Assembly: GCA_020747065.1 (NCBI GenBank)
Contig: JAGMVK010000007.1
Coordinates: 2,232,001 to 2,296,000, forward strand
Reading direction: 5' to 3'
Origin: Cadophora sp. MPI-SDFR-AT-0126
Lineage: Eukaryota > Ascomycota > Leotiomycetes > Helotiales > Ploettnerulaceae
DNA: 64,000 nt
Both the position numbers and the translations under genes were made by a program. A model generated the notes under the pieces. That model was not told where the DNA came from. It did no database searches and saw only the letters and a list, made by a program, of their open reading frames with translations. Below are positions 21,734 through 31,581 of the stretch, piece after piece. The first letter of the stretch is position 1, and each line of letters opens with the position of its first letter.

Positions 21734-22579
21734 GTAAGTGACGTTCGACTTTGCTTCTCATGTTTACCCCGCCTTCCCTCGTCTGTTTGCATTCCTTTGT
21801 TGCAGCTTCCTGTTCATGTACAGGTGTCCAATATCATCCCAATTGACCTGCAGACATCTTCGTGCCTATCTCTGAGTATATGCTAACCCATTGACAGTGG
21901 GAAAGACCAACAAGCTGAACGATCGTGGTATGACGGCCCTTTCTTTGAGCTGACAGCTTAGCCCTCGTTTCACCTTCACACAACACCATTGCATCAAGAG
22001 CTTCGAATAAAGCTCCAAGAATCCTTGTTATACTCTGCAATCATGAAATAATGGAGACTAACATGCTTCCAAACAGACCACGCCGGTTTGGCCGATGGAA
22101 CTGCTGCTGCTTCCGAGGTATGTCAACCATCTCCCTTCCTTCTTCCAATCGATGACTGACGATAGCTTTCTACAGCACCTCCCCCGTTACTTCGCTAAGA
22201 CCGGTCATGTCGACGCTGATCCAAAGAAGATCAAGAAGAATGGCGCTGGAAAGGGTGGCTGGTTAGTAACAACACTGCATGCTGCACCATCGTCATCGGC
22301 ACAAGGCTGACTACTGTACACAGGGGTGTCGAAGGTGAAGAGGTACAAGATGAAGAAGGCTTCAACTTTGCCAATGCTCGTCGTCGATCCAACTCCAGCT
22401 CCTACACTGCTGGATTGAAGGACTTCAAGACCAAGTTTGAGCAAATTGAGCAAGACCCTGTTTTCGAGGAGGATATCCACGGTGCCGGTGAGGACGAGGA
22501 ACTCCCATCAGCCCGCCGTGTCAATACCGAGAGTTCCGATGGAAGCATCGATGAGGATGTCAAGGTCAAGGTCGTTTAG
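21734..22579 (+). CDS. STF2: STF2-like small hydrophilic protein
   Basis: Five coding exons (21734, 21898-21927, 22077-22117, 22176-22261, 22324-22579) give 137 aa. The start codon is split: A at 21734 ends the leader exon (..CAATCA, then GTAAGT) and TG begins the next exon after TTGACAG. The product starts MGKTNKLNDRDHAG and contains HLPRYFAKTGHVDADP and KKIKKNGAGKGGWG. These match the core of yeast Stf2/Tfs-type hydrophilins (the pattern GHVD..P.KIKKNG.GKGNWG), which were named for ATP-synthase inhibitor stabilisation and act in desiccation tolerance. The tail is acidic (GEDEELPSARR, SIDEDVKVKVV). Introns 1 and 2 are long for this window (163 and 149 nt). Family assignment is good; the cellular role in this fungus is not shown by sequence. 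Confidence 0.85.
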
Positions 22580-23089
22580 GTTCGGGAGTTGATGATCCAG
22601 AAGTAGTCGCTGCTATACCATACCAATTGGGTTGTCAGGCAGACTTATGATGTGTTGTCTGCTGGCGGATAGCTTTAGCATACTTCTTCATCAAATATCG
22701 TGGCATCGATGATTTTCACTGGCAGGTTTAAGCCAGGTGTACTTTAGCTATCGAAAGGCATAGAAGGATTGCCCAGTAATTGACTTTCCCGATTTGCATC
22801 TGTGAGTGGTGTGAGTGGTAGCCAACTATTAGAAGACACAATTTTGGAGAAGGAGTAAAATAAAGCTTTGTTTAATCAAAATATAAATCATAGACGCTCA
22901 AAGCACTGCACGGCTCCAGACCCGGCAATACTACACAATTGCATGCCGCCGAGGTTGGGTAAGCCGGCAAACGGGAATTCCCCCACCTTCACTTAGTACC
23001 AACAACAGCATATGAGCAAGGCTACTCAATACCGTCCTCATACCAGATCTCTCGTCTCACATCTCACGTCCCATCTCAAGAAGTCAACC
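22580..23089. other. Intergenic, STF2-like to SDR
   Basis: A 510-bp interval between two plus-strand genes. It holds a 3' UTR and the next promoter. No gene is seen. Confidence 0.45.
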
Positions 23090-24598
23090 ATGGTCTACTC
23101 ACTTGAAGGAAAGAAAGTCCTGGTGACAGGCGGATCGCGGTAAGTCCGGCAAGGTCCAGATTTTGACTTTTCCAAACGGCGAGCTGAGGATCGCTGCATC
23201 TTCCTACCCCGCAGCTAGACAATAATTGGTCGGGTGTACTTCCACAGATACGTACAGCGCACTCGACTTGCTTCAATGTTACACATGTCTGACATATATA
23301 CCAATCCCTGATCTTTCTTTTCTTTGCGCATACAACTAATTCTCATATCGTCCTTGTTACGGTTCTGTTCGTTTGTAGTTTGATCTCATGATTTATGCTG
23401 ATTTTCGCTCGACAACAAAAGAGGTCTCGGGGAACTTATCTGCCTCAAATTCGCAGCTGAAGGCTGTGATATCGCTATCAACTATGTGGCAGCTGAGGAC
23501 AGAGCAAAGGGTGTTGCAGATAAGATTGAGGGGGACTATGGAAGGAGTGCGGTTCTGATACAGGGTGTAAGTTGCTTTCATTTGGTGATTTTCTTTTGTT
23601 TTGGATTCGTCGGAGTCTTTGCTTTTCTAGTTCCTGGGTAGAGTTGTGTACTGTGGTGTGATGTGATGTTTGGATAGAATGAAGCTTCTTGTAACTTGAG
23701 AATCGAGTGGTAGACTAATGTATAGACAGGATATGGGAGTGGAAGAAGACTGCGTGAACGCCGTCAACACAGCCATCGAGAAACTTGGTGGTCTGGATAT
23801 CATCATTGCCAACGCTGTATGGCCTCCCCTATTCGCCATAACCCAACCAACCCGCCGACCTTACCTACTTACCATCTCCCCCAGGGCTTCACCCGTTTCT
23901 CCACGTTCTCCGACCTCTCCTCCCCCACAGCCGACGACTGGGATCGTTGCTACGCCGTAAATGTCAAGCAGCAAGTCCACCTCATGCGCACCGCAGCGCC
24001 CACGTTCAACTCCAACCCTCAAGGCGGCGTCTTTATCATGACGTCAAGCATTGCGGGCAGAATCCCTGGTGGGAGTAGTATGCCGTATAGTGTGACCAAG
24101 GCAGCGCAGTTGCATCTGATGAGGTGTTTGGCCAGTACGCAGGGCCCGAAGATCAGGGTTAATGCGGTTTTGCCGGGGTGGTTGGCTACTGAGTGGGTGA
24201 GTTATGAATCTGGATATGTGATTATGAGGGATAAGAAGGGGAGGCTGTGACTGTGTGCGAGTGTGCTGATGAAAAGTAGGGTGTTAAGTATTCGGAGGAG
24301 AGGATTCAGGAGATGAACGAGAAGGCGTATTTGAAGAAAGAAGTATGTTCTTGCTTGGCACCCTAATATCATATTATCCATGGATACGATACTACTCCTT
24401 CAAAAGTTGGAACTGATGCGGAATAAATCCTTAGACCGATCTTGGAGATTGCGCACAAGCATATTTAGATATTGCCAAGAACACTTCGATGACGGGACAG
24501 AGGATTCAGATTGGTAAGAATAGCTTCCTCCTCACACTTACAGGAGAGTATACATGACTTATCCTTATGCAGATTCTGGACTAGGACAGAACGATTAG
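23090..24598 (+). CDS. Short-chain dehydrogenase/reductase (classical SDR)
   Basis: Seven exons (23090-23139, 23422-23566, 23730-23816, 23885-24196, 24280-24342, 24435-24513, 24573-24598) give 253 aa, the classical SDR length. The cofactor loop TGGSRGLGE lies at residues 13-21 and is joined across a 282-nt intron. Next come IIIANAGF (NAG motif) and the catalytic tetrad Asn120, Ser149 (in MTSSIAG), Tyr162 and Lys166 (YSVTK). The KIRVNAVLPGWLATEW segment after them is the usual substrate-side loop. The end, SMTGQRIQIDSGLG, matches the conserved C-terminal strand. Soluble, no signal peptide. Substrate cannot be deduced; it resembles FabG-type 3-oxoacyl reductases and many fungal SDRs. Intron density (six) is the highest in the window. 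It is not part of a biosynthetic cluster. Confidence 0.93.
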
Positions 24599-25944
24599 TA
24601 AGTGATGCCTTGCGCGACAGAGTTAGATGGCTGGAGGTAAACTACGACTATTAAAAGGGCTTCTTGCTCTGGCGATGGAAGCTGTGTTGCCTTGGCTTGG
24701 GCCCTGTTAAAGAACATGCTCTTGAAGCAGCTTGATGCTTTAGGCATTGCATTGAAATGAATCGAATGAATGCATGCATGGAATACTCTTGCTTTACCAC
24801 GGTGAGTATGCTTGCAAGTCTCTGATGTGAGTTCCCTCAGATCACTATGATGGTTAAAAGAAGTAGCAATCTTACAAGACACTAGCCCTCTTCGATCATG
24901 TTGTAGCTCATTATATGAGACTTGTTTCCTGACCTAAAACGATATACATTCGCCTATGCTGCTCAATCTCTTCATGATGAGAAGAAAAAAAGAAGAGGGC
25001 CTGCTGATCTTATAGCATGGATAGATATTTGCTAACTGATTCAAGGCCAAGTTAGAGGTAGTGGCTAGCACAAAAGAAAACTTTCTCTCTGCTATCCTGT
25101 ATCAATGCCGCGTAAAAAAGAATTTAGTGTTGTGAGAGATTGTCGTTTTTATGAAGAGAAAGACAAATTAGACAGTTTTAGTATGTCGCTTGTCTTCTTG
25201 GCATGTTTACTTGCAAACCAATGAAAACAACTTATGCGCAAAGAGAATCCTTTTAATTAGCAAGTCTCCCTCATAATACTCTATTCCAGAACATACTTCT
25301 GTATTTGTCAATTCTCTGTAGATACGATCAGTTCATATAGTATCTAACTAGACATATTATAGTCCTAATGTCACAACTCCAAATCTTCTCCGACTAACGA
25401 CGCGACCCGAAGTTGCTCACCAGTCCAAACCAGTTCGTCTCCGTCCCAACGAAACAAAGATTTCGGTTCAAGTAGCCCACTAGCACCTCCATGACCTACC
25501 TTCCAGGCTAGTATAACCTAGATGAGGCTCACTCACTAACCTAAAAAGAAAAAAAAAACATTTCAAAAATTCATTCTTGAATTCACTAAACCACACAAAC
25601 AGAACTAACCAATACGTCATTTAATCCTCCCACCTACTTATCTACCTATCTAGCTCCTAGTTCGGCCAACGCCGCGTCTAGATAGGGTAGTCGCTAGTTG
25701 GGAAGGTAATTCACACATCCGTGAAGCTACTTAATTTTTTTCTTTTGCTCGAGAGGCGGAGATGGAGTTTCTCGAATATCACGAATCTCGAACTTGACCT
25801 TGACGTCCATCATAACCGCAAACCGCGACCTACGCTCTCGATACCTTGAACATCGTAGTCCAGAGCAGGACCTCGAAGTCTTGTACCTACTTCAAGGTCA
25901 GCCGTTCATTTTGGCACCTGGACAAAATAATATTCGAGTTCACC
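24599..25944. other. Gene-free interval, 1.35 kb
   Basis: AT-rich interval between the SDR and the 719-aa protein gene (both +). No frame with recognisable features. It includes the promoter and leader of the downstream gene. Confidence 0.45.
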
Positions 25945-28104
25945 ATGGCTCCTAAAACGCCAAAGAAATCCCCCGGCAAGACATTCCCATCCGCATATCC
26001 AAACTCCACATCACCCAAGAACAGAAGATCCCAAATGAGCACACCAGGATCCTCGCAAAGAAAGAGTGGTGGTGTAGGACAACCTTGGATGGCTGGAAGT
26101 TGGAGACCTCAATTAGGAGATATGCCTGTCGAGGACAGTCTGAACAACCAGAAGACGCTAGAGACAAAGCCTGTGGAAGAAGAACCCGCGGCCACTATAC
26201 CTGCCATAATTTCACTGAAACAGGATAAGTTTAATTGGGCAGATGAGATATCTGACGAGGACCCGGTCGTGGTCAAAGAGCAGATCGTTGCTGGAGGGGA
26301 GAAGGCTGTTAGTGATGAGATGAAGAATGTCCAGAGCGACCTTGGACAATTTGCAGATGGCGTTGCTGCTAATTCGAAGGATACACCTGAGAATATTGAG
26401 GAGCCAGAGCACGCTGAGGTTCCCGTTATTCAAGGAGACCTTAGACCATATAAGACCGAGATGGATGTACGGAAGGAAGATACCAAGGAGGAGGCAGAGA
26501 AGGCAGAGTGTTCCAATGTCCAAGACAACTTTGGGACGTTCGAAATTGAGATCGATATACCAGGAAAAGATACTACGGGCGATTCAGAGCAAACACGAGG
26601 CACCGTTGTCCAGACCGACCTCGAGACATCTGGACTCGAGGTTGCTACTCAAGAGGATCTCATGGAAGGTGTCGACGACAAGCTCGGAACACCTGAGACC
26701 CAGTCAGCTGTTGCTGTAGACATTGCAGAGGTTTTGAACATCATCGAGAATATCAAAGACGATCATGAACATCCTGAACCTACCCTCGAGCTAACAAAGG
26801 AGGATGAGGATATCCCTGCAGAGAAAGCTACTCTTTCTCCTGCCTCAGATCTCATTTTCCATGAAAAGTCTGACACATTGGAACCAACTTTGAACGTTAA
26901 TCCCAGCTCGGACGACAAGATGGACGACAAGATGAACGATAGAGAGACAGCCAAGCTCAGCCCCCCACAGGAGCCACCAGTGGATACCGAAGATTGGTGG
27001 GACTTCAAAGGCCAAATCCTCACAGCCAAAAGTTCTCCTGATGAACCACGAGTTCGCTCACCTCCCAGTCCAAAGCAAAGTACCAAGGAGCATGTGGACA
27101 ATGTACCAGTATCTTATGCCAAGATCGCCGCCGCCGCCGTCGCTACTTCATCCCGGTATGTAATTTCAATGTCCCCAGAAGTCAAAACGGGTATAGAGAA
27201 GACCCGTTCCAAGACTCCTGTCAAAGCCCGGGTCACGCCAACCCGCAACACTCAAAGCTCGACTCACGTTGTGCCAGTCATTCCTAGATCTTTCGAAAAG
27301 CAGGCCTGTGAACGTGTCTCGTCAGCTATCGCCGCCTCCGCCAGGTCCGCCAGCCCCACCGATCTGGAATGGGAGCCCGTACCCACTGAAGCATCGGAGG
27401 GACCAAAGGAGTGGATCCTGCAAACTCCCAAGAAGGCACGAAGAACCACTCTGACCACTCCACTTCAAAGTGCTCAGAAGGGTTCGGACATTGGTAATGA
27501 GGACGTTGCAGACGATGAGGAGGAAAACACCAATACCCCATCTACCCCATCTACCTCATCTACCCCCTATACGCCGACTAAGTCTAAGCCGAAGCGTCGC
27601 CGACCCTTGAGTAAGACCGCTAAGGCTACGAAGACAGCTCAAGCTCAGGCTTTGGCAGCGTCATTGGCTCCTGTTATCGAGACAGAAGCCAAGGCTGGTG
27701 AGACAGAAGCAGAAATAAATGTTAAAGGGGAGAATGAGGTCAAGGTCGAGGCCGCTAAGACTGCCGAGGCTGAAAACGATGAAGTTCCTGCAGTTGAGAC
27801 CGCGATTCCCGAGATCAACGCAGTTGTCAAGACTGAAGATTTGGAAGTCATTGAGGAGACTGAAGTACCTGTGGCCGAGACAATGATGGCTGATGGCCCG
27901 GTCCACATCGAAGTCAAAGAGGAGGTTAAGGTCATAGAGCTCGCCGGAGATGAAGTTGACCAGCCGGGATGCAGAAGATCCTCGATCATGTTCTTGGTCG
28001 GTACGCTGTTGGTAGCCTGGGTCCTGTACTCGTTCATCTACTATATGCCAGATATCCTCGAGTATCTCAAGGAATCTTTCCGGTCCGATGTACCTGACCT
28101 GTAG
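25945..28104 (+). CDS. Acidic 719-aa protein with a C-terminal membrane anchor
   Basis: A single exon of 719 aa; I do not recognise the family. The first true ATG is at 25945 (context ACCATGG), although the frame is open further upstream. The N-terminus is basic and Pro/Ser-rich (MAPKTPKKSPGKTF). Then come about 350 residues of Glu/Asp/Lys low complexity and a short ordered-looking motif DTEDWWDFKGQILTA. A basic Ser/Thr region follows (KTPVKARVTPTRNTQS, SKPKRRRPLSK), then an Ala/Glu/Lys stretch. One hydrophobic helix lies at about 680-698 (SIMFLVGTLLVAWVLYSFI), with about 21 residues after it. This layout suggests a tail-anchored protein with a large disordered cytosolic or nucleoplasmic part, perhaps in the ER or nuclear envelope. 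That location is inference. The reading frame is long and stop-free, so the gene itself is secure. Confidence 0.85.
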   Translation: MAPKTPKKSPGKTFPSAYPNSTSPKNRRSQMSTPGSSQRKSGGVGQPWMAGSWRPQLGDMPVEDSLNNQKTLETKPVEEEPAATIPAIISLKQDKFNWADEISDEDPVVVKEQIVAGGEKAVSDEMKNVQSDLGQFADGVAANSKDTPENIEEPEHAEVPVIQGDLRPYKTEMDVRKEDTKEEAEKAECSNVQDNFGTFEIEIDIPGKDTTGDSEQTRGTVVQTDLETSGLEVATQEDLMEGVDDKLGTPETQSAVAVDIAEVLNIIENIKDDHEHPEPTLELTKEDEDIPAEKATLSPASDLIFHEKSDTLEPTLNVNPSSDDKMDDKMNDRETAKLSPPQEPPVDTEDWWDFKGQILTAKSSPDEPRVRSPPSPKQSTKEHVDNVPVSYAKIAAAAVATSSRYVISMSPEVKTGIEKTRSKTPVKARVTPTRNTQSSTHVVPVIPRSFEKQACERVSSAIAASARSASPTDLEWEPVPTEASEGPKEWILQTPKKARRTTLTTPLQSAQKGSDIGNEDVADDEEENTNTPSTPSTSSTPYTPTKSKPKRRRPLSKTAKATKTAQAQALAASLAPVIETEAKAGETEAEINVKGENEVKVEAAKTAEAENDEVPAVETAIPEINAVVKTEDLEVIEETEVPVAETMMADGPVHIEVKEEVKVIELAGDEVDQPGCRRSSIMFLVGTLLVAWVLYSFIYYMPDILEYLKESFRSDVPDL

Positions 28105-28497
28105 AGATGGCGCTTGTGGGCATAGAGTGCTCTAGAAATTGGTCAGTCATCGTTGGTGCAGTAACAATTGCGATAGACATTTTTCGGAGTTATCGTGAGT
28201 CCTGGGTGTAGCATCGTCTGCCAGGGATTTTATTCTTGGCTTCGGCACTAATTGAGCATGTTGTAGCATGAGCGTGGAGCCTGGACTTATTTGTGGTTAA
28301 GCGGCATGGATATATACCGCATAGCTTGCTCTATGGAGTCTGGGGACTGGGGCTGGTTTGTTATTAGATGGGATATGCTCCAGGAAACGATGGTTAAGAT
28401 ACATCTCTGGAGCAGCACGAAAGCTTCGTCTCCCAGATCCGTCCAGATGTGCAATGAATATCAATCATAGCTCTATGTGCAAATGGCCTTGTGGAGG
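28105..28497. other. Convergent 3' region
   Basis: The 393 bp between the stop of the acidic anchored protein and the stop of the facing minus-strand gene. UTR sequence only. Confidence 0.45.
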
Positions 28498-29457
28498 TCA
28501 AGGCATAATAAGCGTCTGAAGAAATTTTGCGTGGTCCCTCTTTGTGGCAGCAGCCCATTCCTGTCTATGTTAGCACTATTCGCACGCCAAGCAGCGGTAC
28601 AAACCTTCTCAGAGGCCTTAATCTTCTTCATGATATCCATTCCGATGCCCTCAATTTCCCCGTCAAGTTCATCAGCTCTAGTTTCATGCTCAAGACCCAG
28701 CAGTTTCATGTCCTTGAAGAACCCCTTGTCATGGCGTGGCGAATCAACACCGAAAGCCTCGCAACCGAAGACATCGATACCCAGTTCCCGGTATTCGTCC
28801 TGAACATCGTCCCATTGCTTCCACAGATCTACCAACTTAGCTTCTTCCTGCTCGATGACGAGTTTGAAAGCCGCAACACGATCTCCGATCTTCGAAATTC
28901 TCTTGACCAGCTTTCCACCCTCGTTAAAGCTAGTCTGGACGCACTCATCCTCGAGAGGGCCATTAATGGTCTTGGCTGCCTCGTCCACATTCCTGAGGAA
29001 CTTCACGTCGTCGGCTTGAATCGAGGAGAGTCTCTCAACGAAGCCTGCGTAGACGTCGTCGAATGTTGCTTTGGCTTGGTCACCAATCGCGGCGCGAGCT
29101 TCGGCAATGCCATCTAAAAACATTAGCACAAGACTGATACGTCGGAAGAGAAGTCTGACCTTGAAGGTCATCGAAGAGGTTTGGCTCTGGAGTCTCCTCA
29201 CGACGCTTTTGGTGTTTCTTGCTGCGACGATCGTTCTTTTGCTGTTTCTTGAAAACACCTGCAGCAGACACGGTCTGCTTGGTCTTTGGCTTGCGTCCGT
29301 CTTTGACAGCAGGTTGTTGTTCAACGGGAGGGCTGATGCTACGAGCTGCGGTGACTTTGACTGGTTTCTTGGGGAGCCTGGGTGACTTTCGCAAGACCAG
29401 TGGAGAGGCAACTCGGTCGTACTTGCGAGGTCGAGGATGTGTAGTTTGACGGGCCAT
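28498..29457 (-). CDS. Unrecognised basic/coiled-coil protein (nuclear-like)
   Basis: Three exons (29457-29160, 29113-28605, 28560-28498; introns of 46 and 44 nt) give 289 aa. I do not recognise the family. The first 95 residues are strongly basic and disordered (MARQTTHPRPRKYDR, RKSPRLPKKPVKVTAARS, KKQQKNDRRSKKHQKRRE), resembling a chromatin or nuclear targeting tail. The remaining about 190 residues are helical: SFNEGGKLVKRISKIGDRVA, then EQEEAKLVDLWKQWDDVQDE and MDIMKKIKASEKVEWAAATK, ending in HAKFLQTLIMP. The pattern is that of a coiled-coil subunit, for example of a kinetochore or chromatin complex, but this is inference from composition. Both small introns restore the frame and the last exon is only 63 nt including the stop. 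Confidence 0.75.
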
Positions 29458-29934
29458 TGTGACAGTGAGATTGGAATTGGTAGAATAGGTACACTCCAAG
29501 GTTGGAGAGAGGATGGCGAAGGTCGGAGTGTTTGTGTGTTGGGTGTTGACTCGCACTGAAGGTTGAGCGAGCTATCTTCTCAAGAGCCGCCAAAAATGGC
29601 AGTCGCGATAGAGAGGCACCCGAGTTCCAATTTCGTGCCTGCCTAATCGGCTCCCAGGACAATTCCATTGTCCTAGAGACTTTGGGATATCCACATTGAT
29701 CCTCATATTTACGCAAGAAAAGAAATATTCGAAGAACAACAAATTAATAAGTAATAACCAACAACCAGCAAAGATCATTGGGAGACCACGAGGGAGAGAA
29801 GTCGGCGCTGAATTCAGGCAGAAAATACTTATCTCTGAGAAGACCATTCCTATTCATTCTCATTCCAATTCCACTCATATGCTTTATGGTGGAACCATTT
29901 GTTGATACATGTACAAACCTCCCTCTCCCTTCCC
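29458..29934. other. Intergenic, GRX5 3' side / basic-protein promoter
   Basis: A 477-bp interval between two minus-strand genes. No further gene is supportable. Confidence 0.4.
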
Positions 29935-30570
29935 CTACTTCGAAGGCTCGCCGTCTGCTGGAACCAGCACCTTCTTCTCCTCCAGCAGCTTCGCCAACTC
30001 TCCATTCTGATGCATCGCCACTAGGATATCACATCCACCTACGAACTCCTTCTCAACATATAACTGCGGTATCGTTGGCCATTCCGAATACTCCTTAATA
30101 CCTATCGCCACTCATTAGCTTCTTTCCATAAATTCCATTGTCCCAGAATCCCAAAGCCCCAATGAACAGCAAATATAATCGGAGACAGAACATACCAGCT
30201 CTTAACGCCTCATCCTCCAGCACATTGAACGCCGTAAACTTCGCAGGATCCACACCCTGCAATCCCAAAATCTGGATACTAGCCCTCGAGAACCCGCATT
30301 GTGGCGTCTCCGGCGTACCCTTCATAAACAGAACTACCGGTGCCGAGCTGACGGCTTTATCGATTGCGGCCTTGACTTCCGTCGAGAGGAAGCGCGAAGC
30401 TATGGGTGAGAATCGGGGTTGTGAGAATCTGGAGGCGAATGCTGCTGGGCGAGCTGTTTGTCGGAAAGCCTGTTTGACGGAGATGTTAGCTTCTTTGCAA
30501 TTCAAGAACGCGGGAGGCGGTGTCTGCAGCTTACCGACGACAAAGGCCCTGTGAACATTTTGGTAGCCAT
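29935..30570 (-). CDS. GRX5: GRX5 mitochondrial monothiol glutaredoxin
   Basis: Three exons (30570-30535, 30469-30196, 30101-29935) give 158 aa. Grx5 binds a 2Fe-2S cluster with glutathione and hands clusters from the mitochondrial scaffold to targets. The active-site motif CGFS is at residues 70-73 within [17 protein letters not shown]. Other family hallmarks are [19 protein letters not shown] and the GSH-binding TIPQ and GGCD elements. Residues 1-40 are rich in Arg, Ser, Phe and Ala without acids ([17 protein letters not shown]), a clear mitochondrial presequence. Exon 1 codes only 12 residues. The PPCDC gene starts 246 bp away on the opposite strand. Confidence 0.97.
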
Positions 30571-30816
30571 TGTGTATAGTTTTGTTTGATGGGATGATGC
30601 TTCGAGGCTTAAGCTCAATGATGTCGATAATTTCCAAGACTGAAGCTGACCAATAGAAAGTTGAGTAATCAGACGAGGCTGAAATACTGTATTGGTCATT
30701 CGCAAAAGAGCATTCCATCATGTCATGACCATCTGATCAAAGACAACAGTCAACTTTTTATTTTTACCAAAATGCCAGATCCAATTATTCGATAATACAT
30801 CTGCAATCCAGTCAAA
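30571..30816. promoter_or_regulatory. Short bidirectional promoter, GRX5 / PPCDC
   Basis: Only 246 bp separate the two divergent ATGs, so both core promoters must share this AT-rich segment. No individual element is assigned. Confidence 0.5.
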
Positions 30817-31581
30817 ATGCTTCAAATGATCCACACCGAACACGACGTTTCCAGAACCTCCCTCTCCGAATCCCCTTTCACAGCCTCATCCCACTCCGCG
30901 GACGGTAAAAAGCACCTCCTCCTCGCCGCCTCGGGCAGCGTAGCAACCATCAAGATCCCCTCTATCGCTCAATCTCTCTCCGGTCACACCTCCCTCTCAA
31001 TCCTCATCATCCTCACCAAATCCGCCTCCAACTTCCTCGGCGGCCAAAGCTCAGAACAACCGCACTACTCCACCCTTCTCCAAATCCCCAACGTCGACGG
31101 CGTCTTCCTCGACGAGGAGGAATGGGTACACCCTTGGAAACGCGGGAATTCGATTCTGCATATTGAGTTGAGGAGGTGGGCGGATATACTAGTTGTGGCG
31201 CCGTTAAGTGCGAATACAATGGCGAAGATTACGGGCGGTTTCAGTGATAACTTATTGACGAGTGTGGTGAGGGCGTGGGATACGACGGGGTTGGCGGAGG
31301 GTGGTGGGAGTGGTGGTGGTAGTAGTATGGGGGAGAGGAGGAGGAAGAGGATAGTGGTGGCGCCGGCGATGAATACGGCGATGTGGAGGCATCCTATTAC
31401 GATGAGGCAGGTGAGGGTTTTGGAGGAGGAGTGGGGTGTCAAGCAAAATGGAGAGGGAGAGGGGTGGTTTGAGGTTTTGAGGCCGATGGAGAAGGAGTTG
31501 GCTTGTGGGGATGTTGGAGATGGAGCTATGAAGGATTGGAAGGAGATTGTGAACGTCATTGAGGCGAGGTTAGAATTGTGA
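30817..31581 (+). CDS. CAB3: Phosphopantothenoylcysteine decarboxylase
   Basis: An intronless 254-aa flavoprotein of the HFCD family. It decarboxylates 4'-phosphopantothenoyl-L-cysteine to 4'-phosphopantetheine in CoA synthesis. Visible motifs are HLLLAASGSVATIKIP (FMN site), LHIELRRWADILVVAPLSAN with the catalytic His115, TMAKITGGFSDNLL, VAPAMNTAMWRHP (the PxMNxxMW motif), and ELACGDVGDGAM with the ACGD loop whose Cys230 is the catalytic acid. Yeast splits this function over Cab3/Hal3/Vhs3 subunits. Here both His and Cys are in one chain, so a homotrimer could be active as in plants. A Gly/Ser-rich insert followed by basic residues (GGGSGGGSSMGERRRKR) sits at about 162-178 between the flavin and PxMNxxMW parts. 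The symbol follows the yeast subunit with the same catalytic motif and is approximate. Confidence 0.94.
   Translation: MLQMIHTEHDVSRTSLSESPFTASSHSADGKKHLLLAASGSVATIKIPSIAQSLSGHTSLSILIILTKSASNFLGGQSSEQPHYSTLLQIPNVDGVFLDEEEWVHPWKRGNSILHIELRRWADILVVAPLSANTMAKITGGFSDNLLTSVVRAWDTTGLAEGGGSGGGSSMGERRRKRIVVAPAMNTAMWRHPITMRQVRVLEEEWGVKQNGEGEGWFEVLRPMEKELACGDVGDGAMKDWKEIVNVIEARLEL

Noticed and set aside
9766..24598. Possible secondary-metabolite cluster around KEX1 and the SDR
   Set aside because: The neighbours are conserved housekeeping genes; no polyketide synthase, NRPS, terpene synthase, P450 or dedicated transporter is present.
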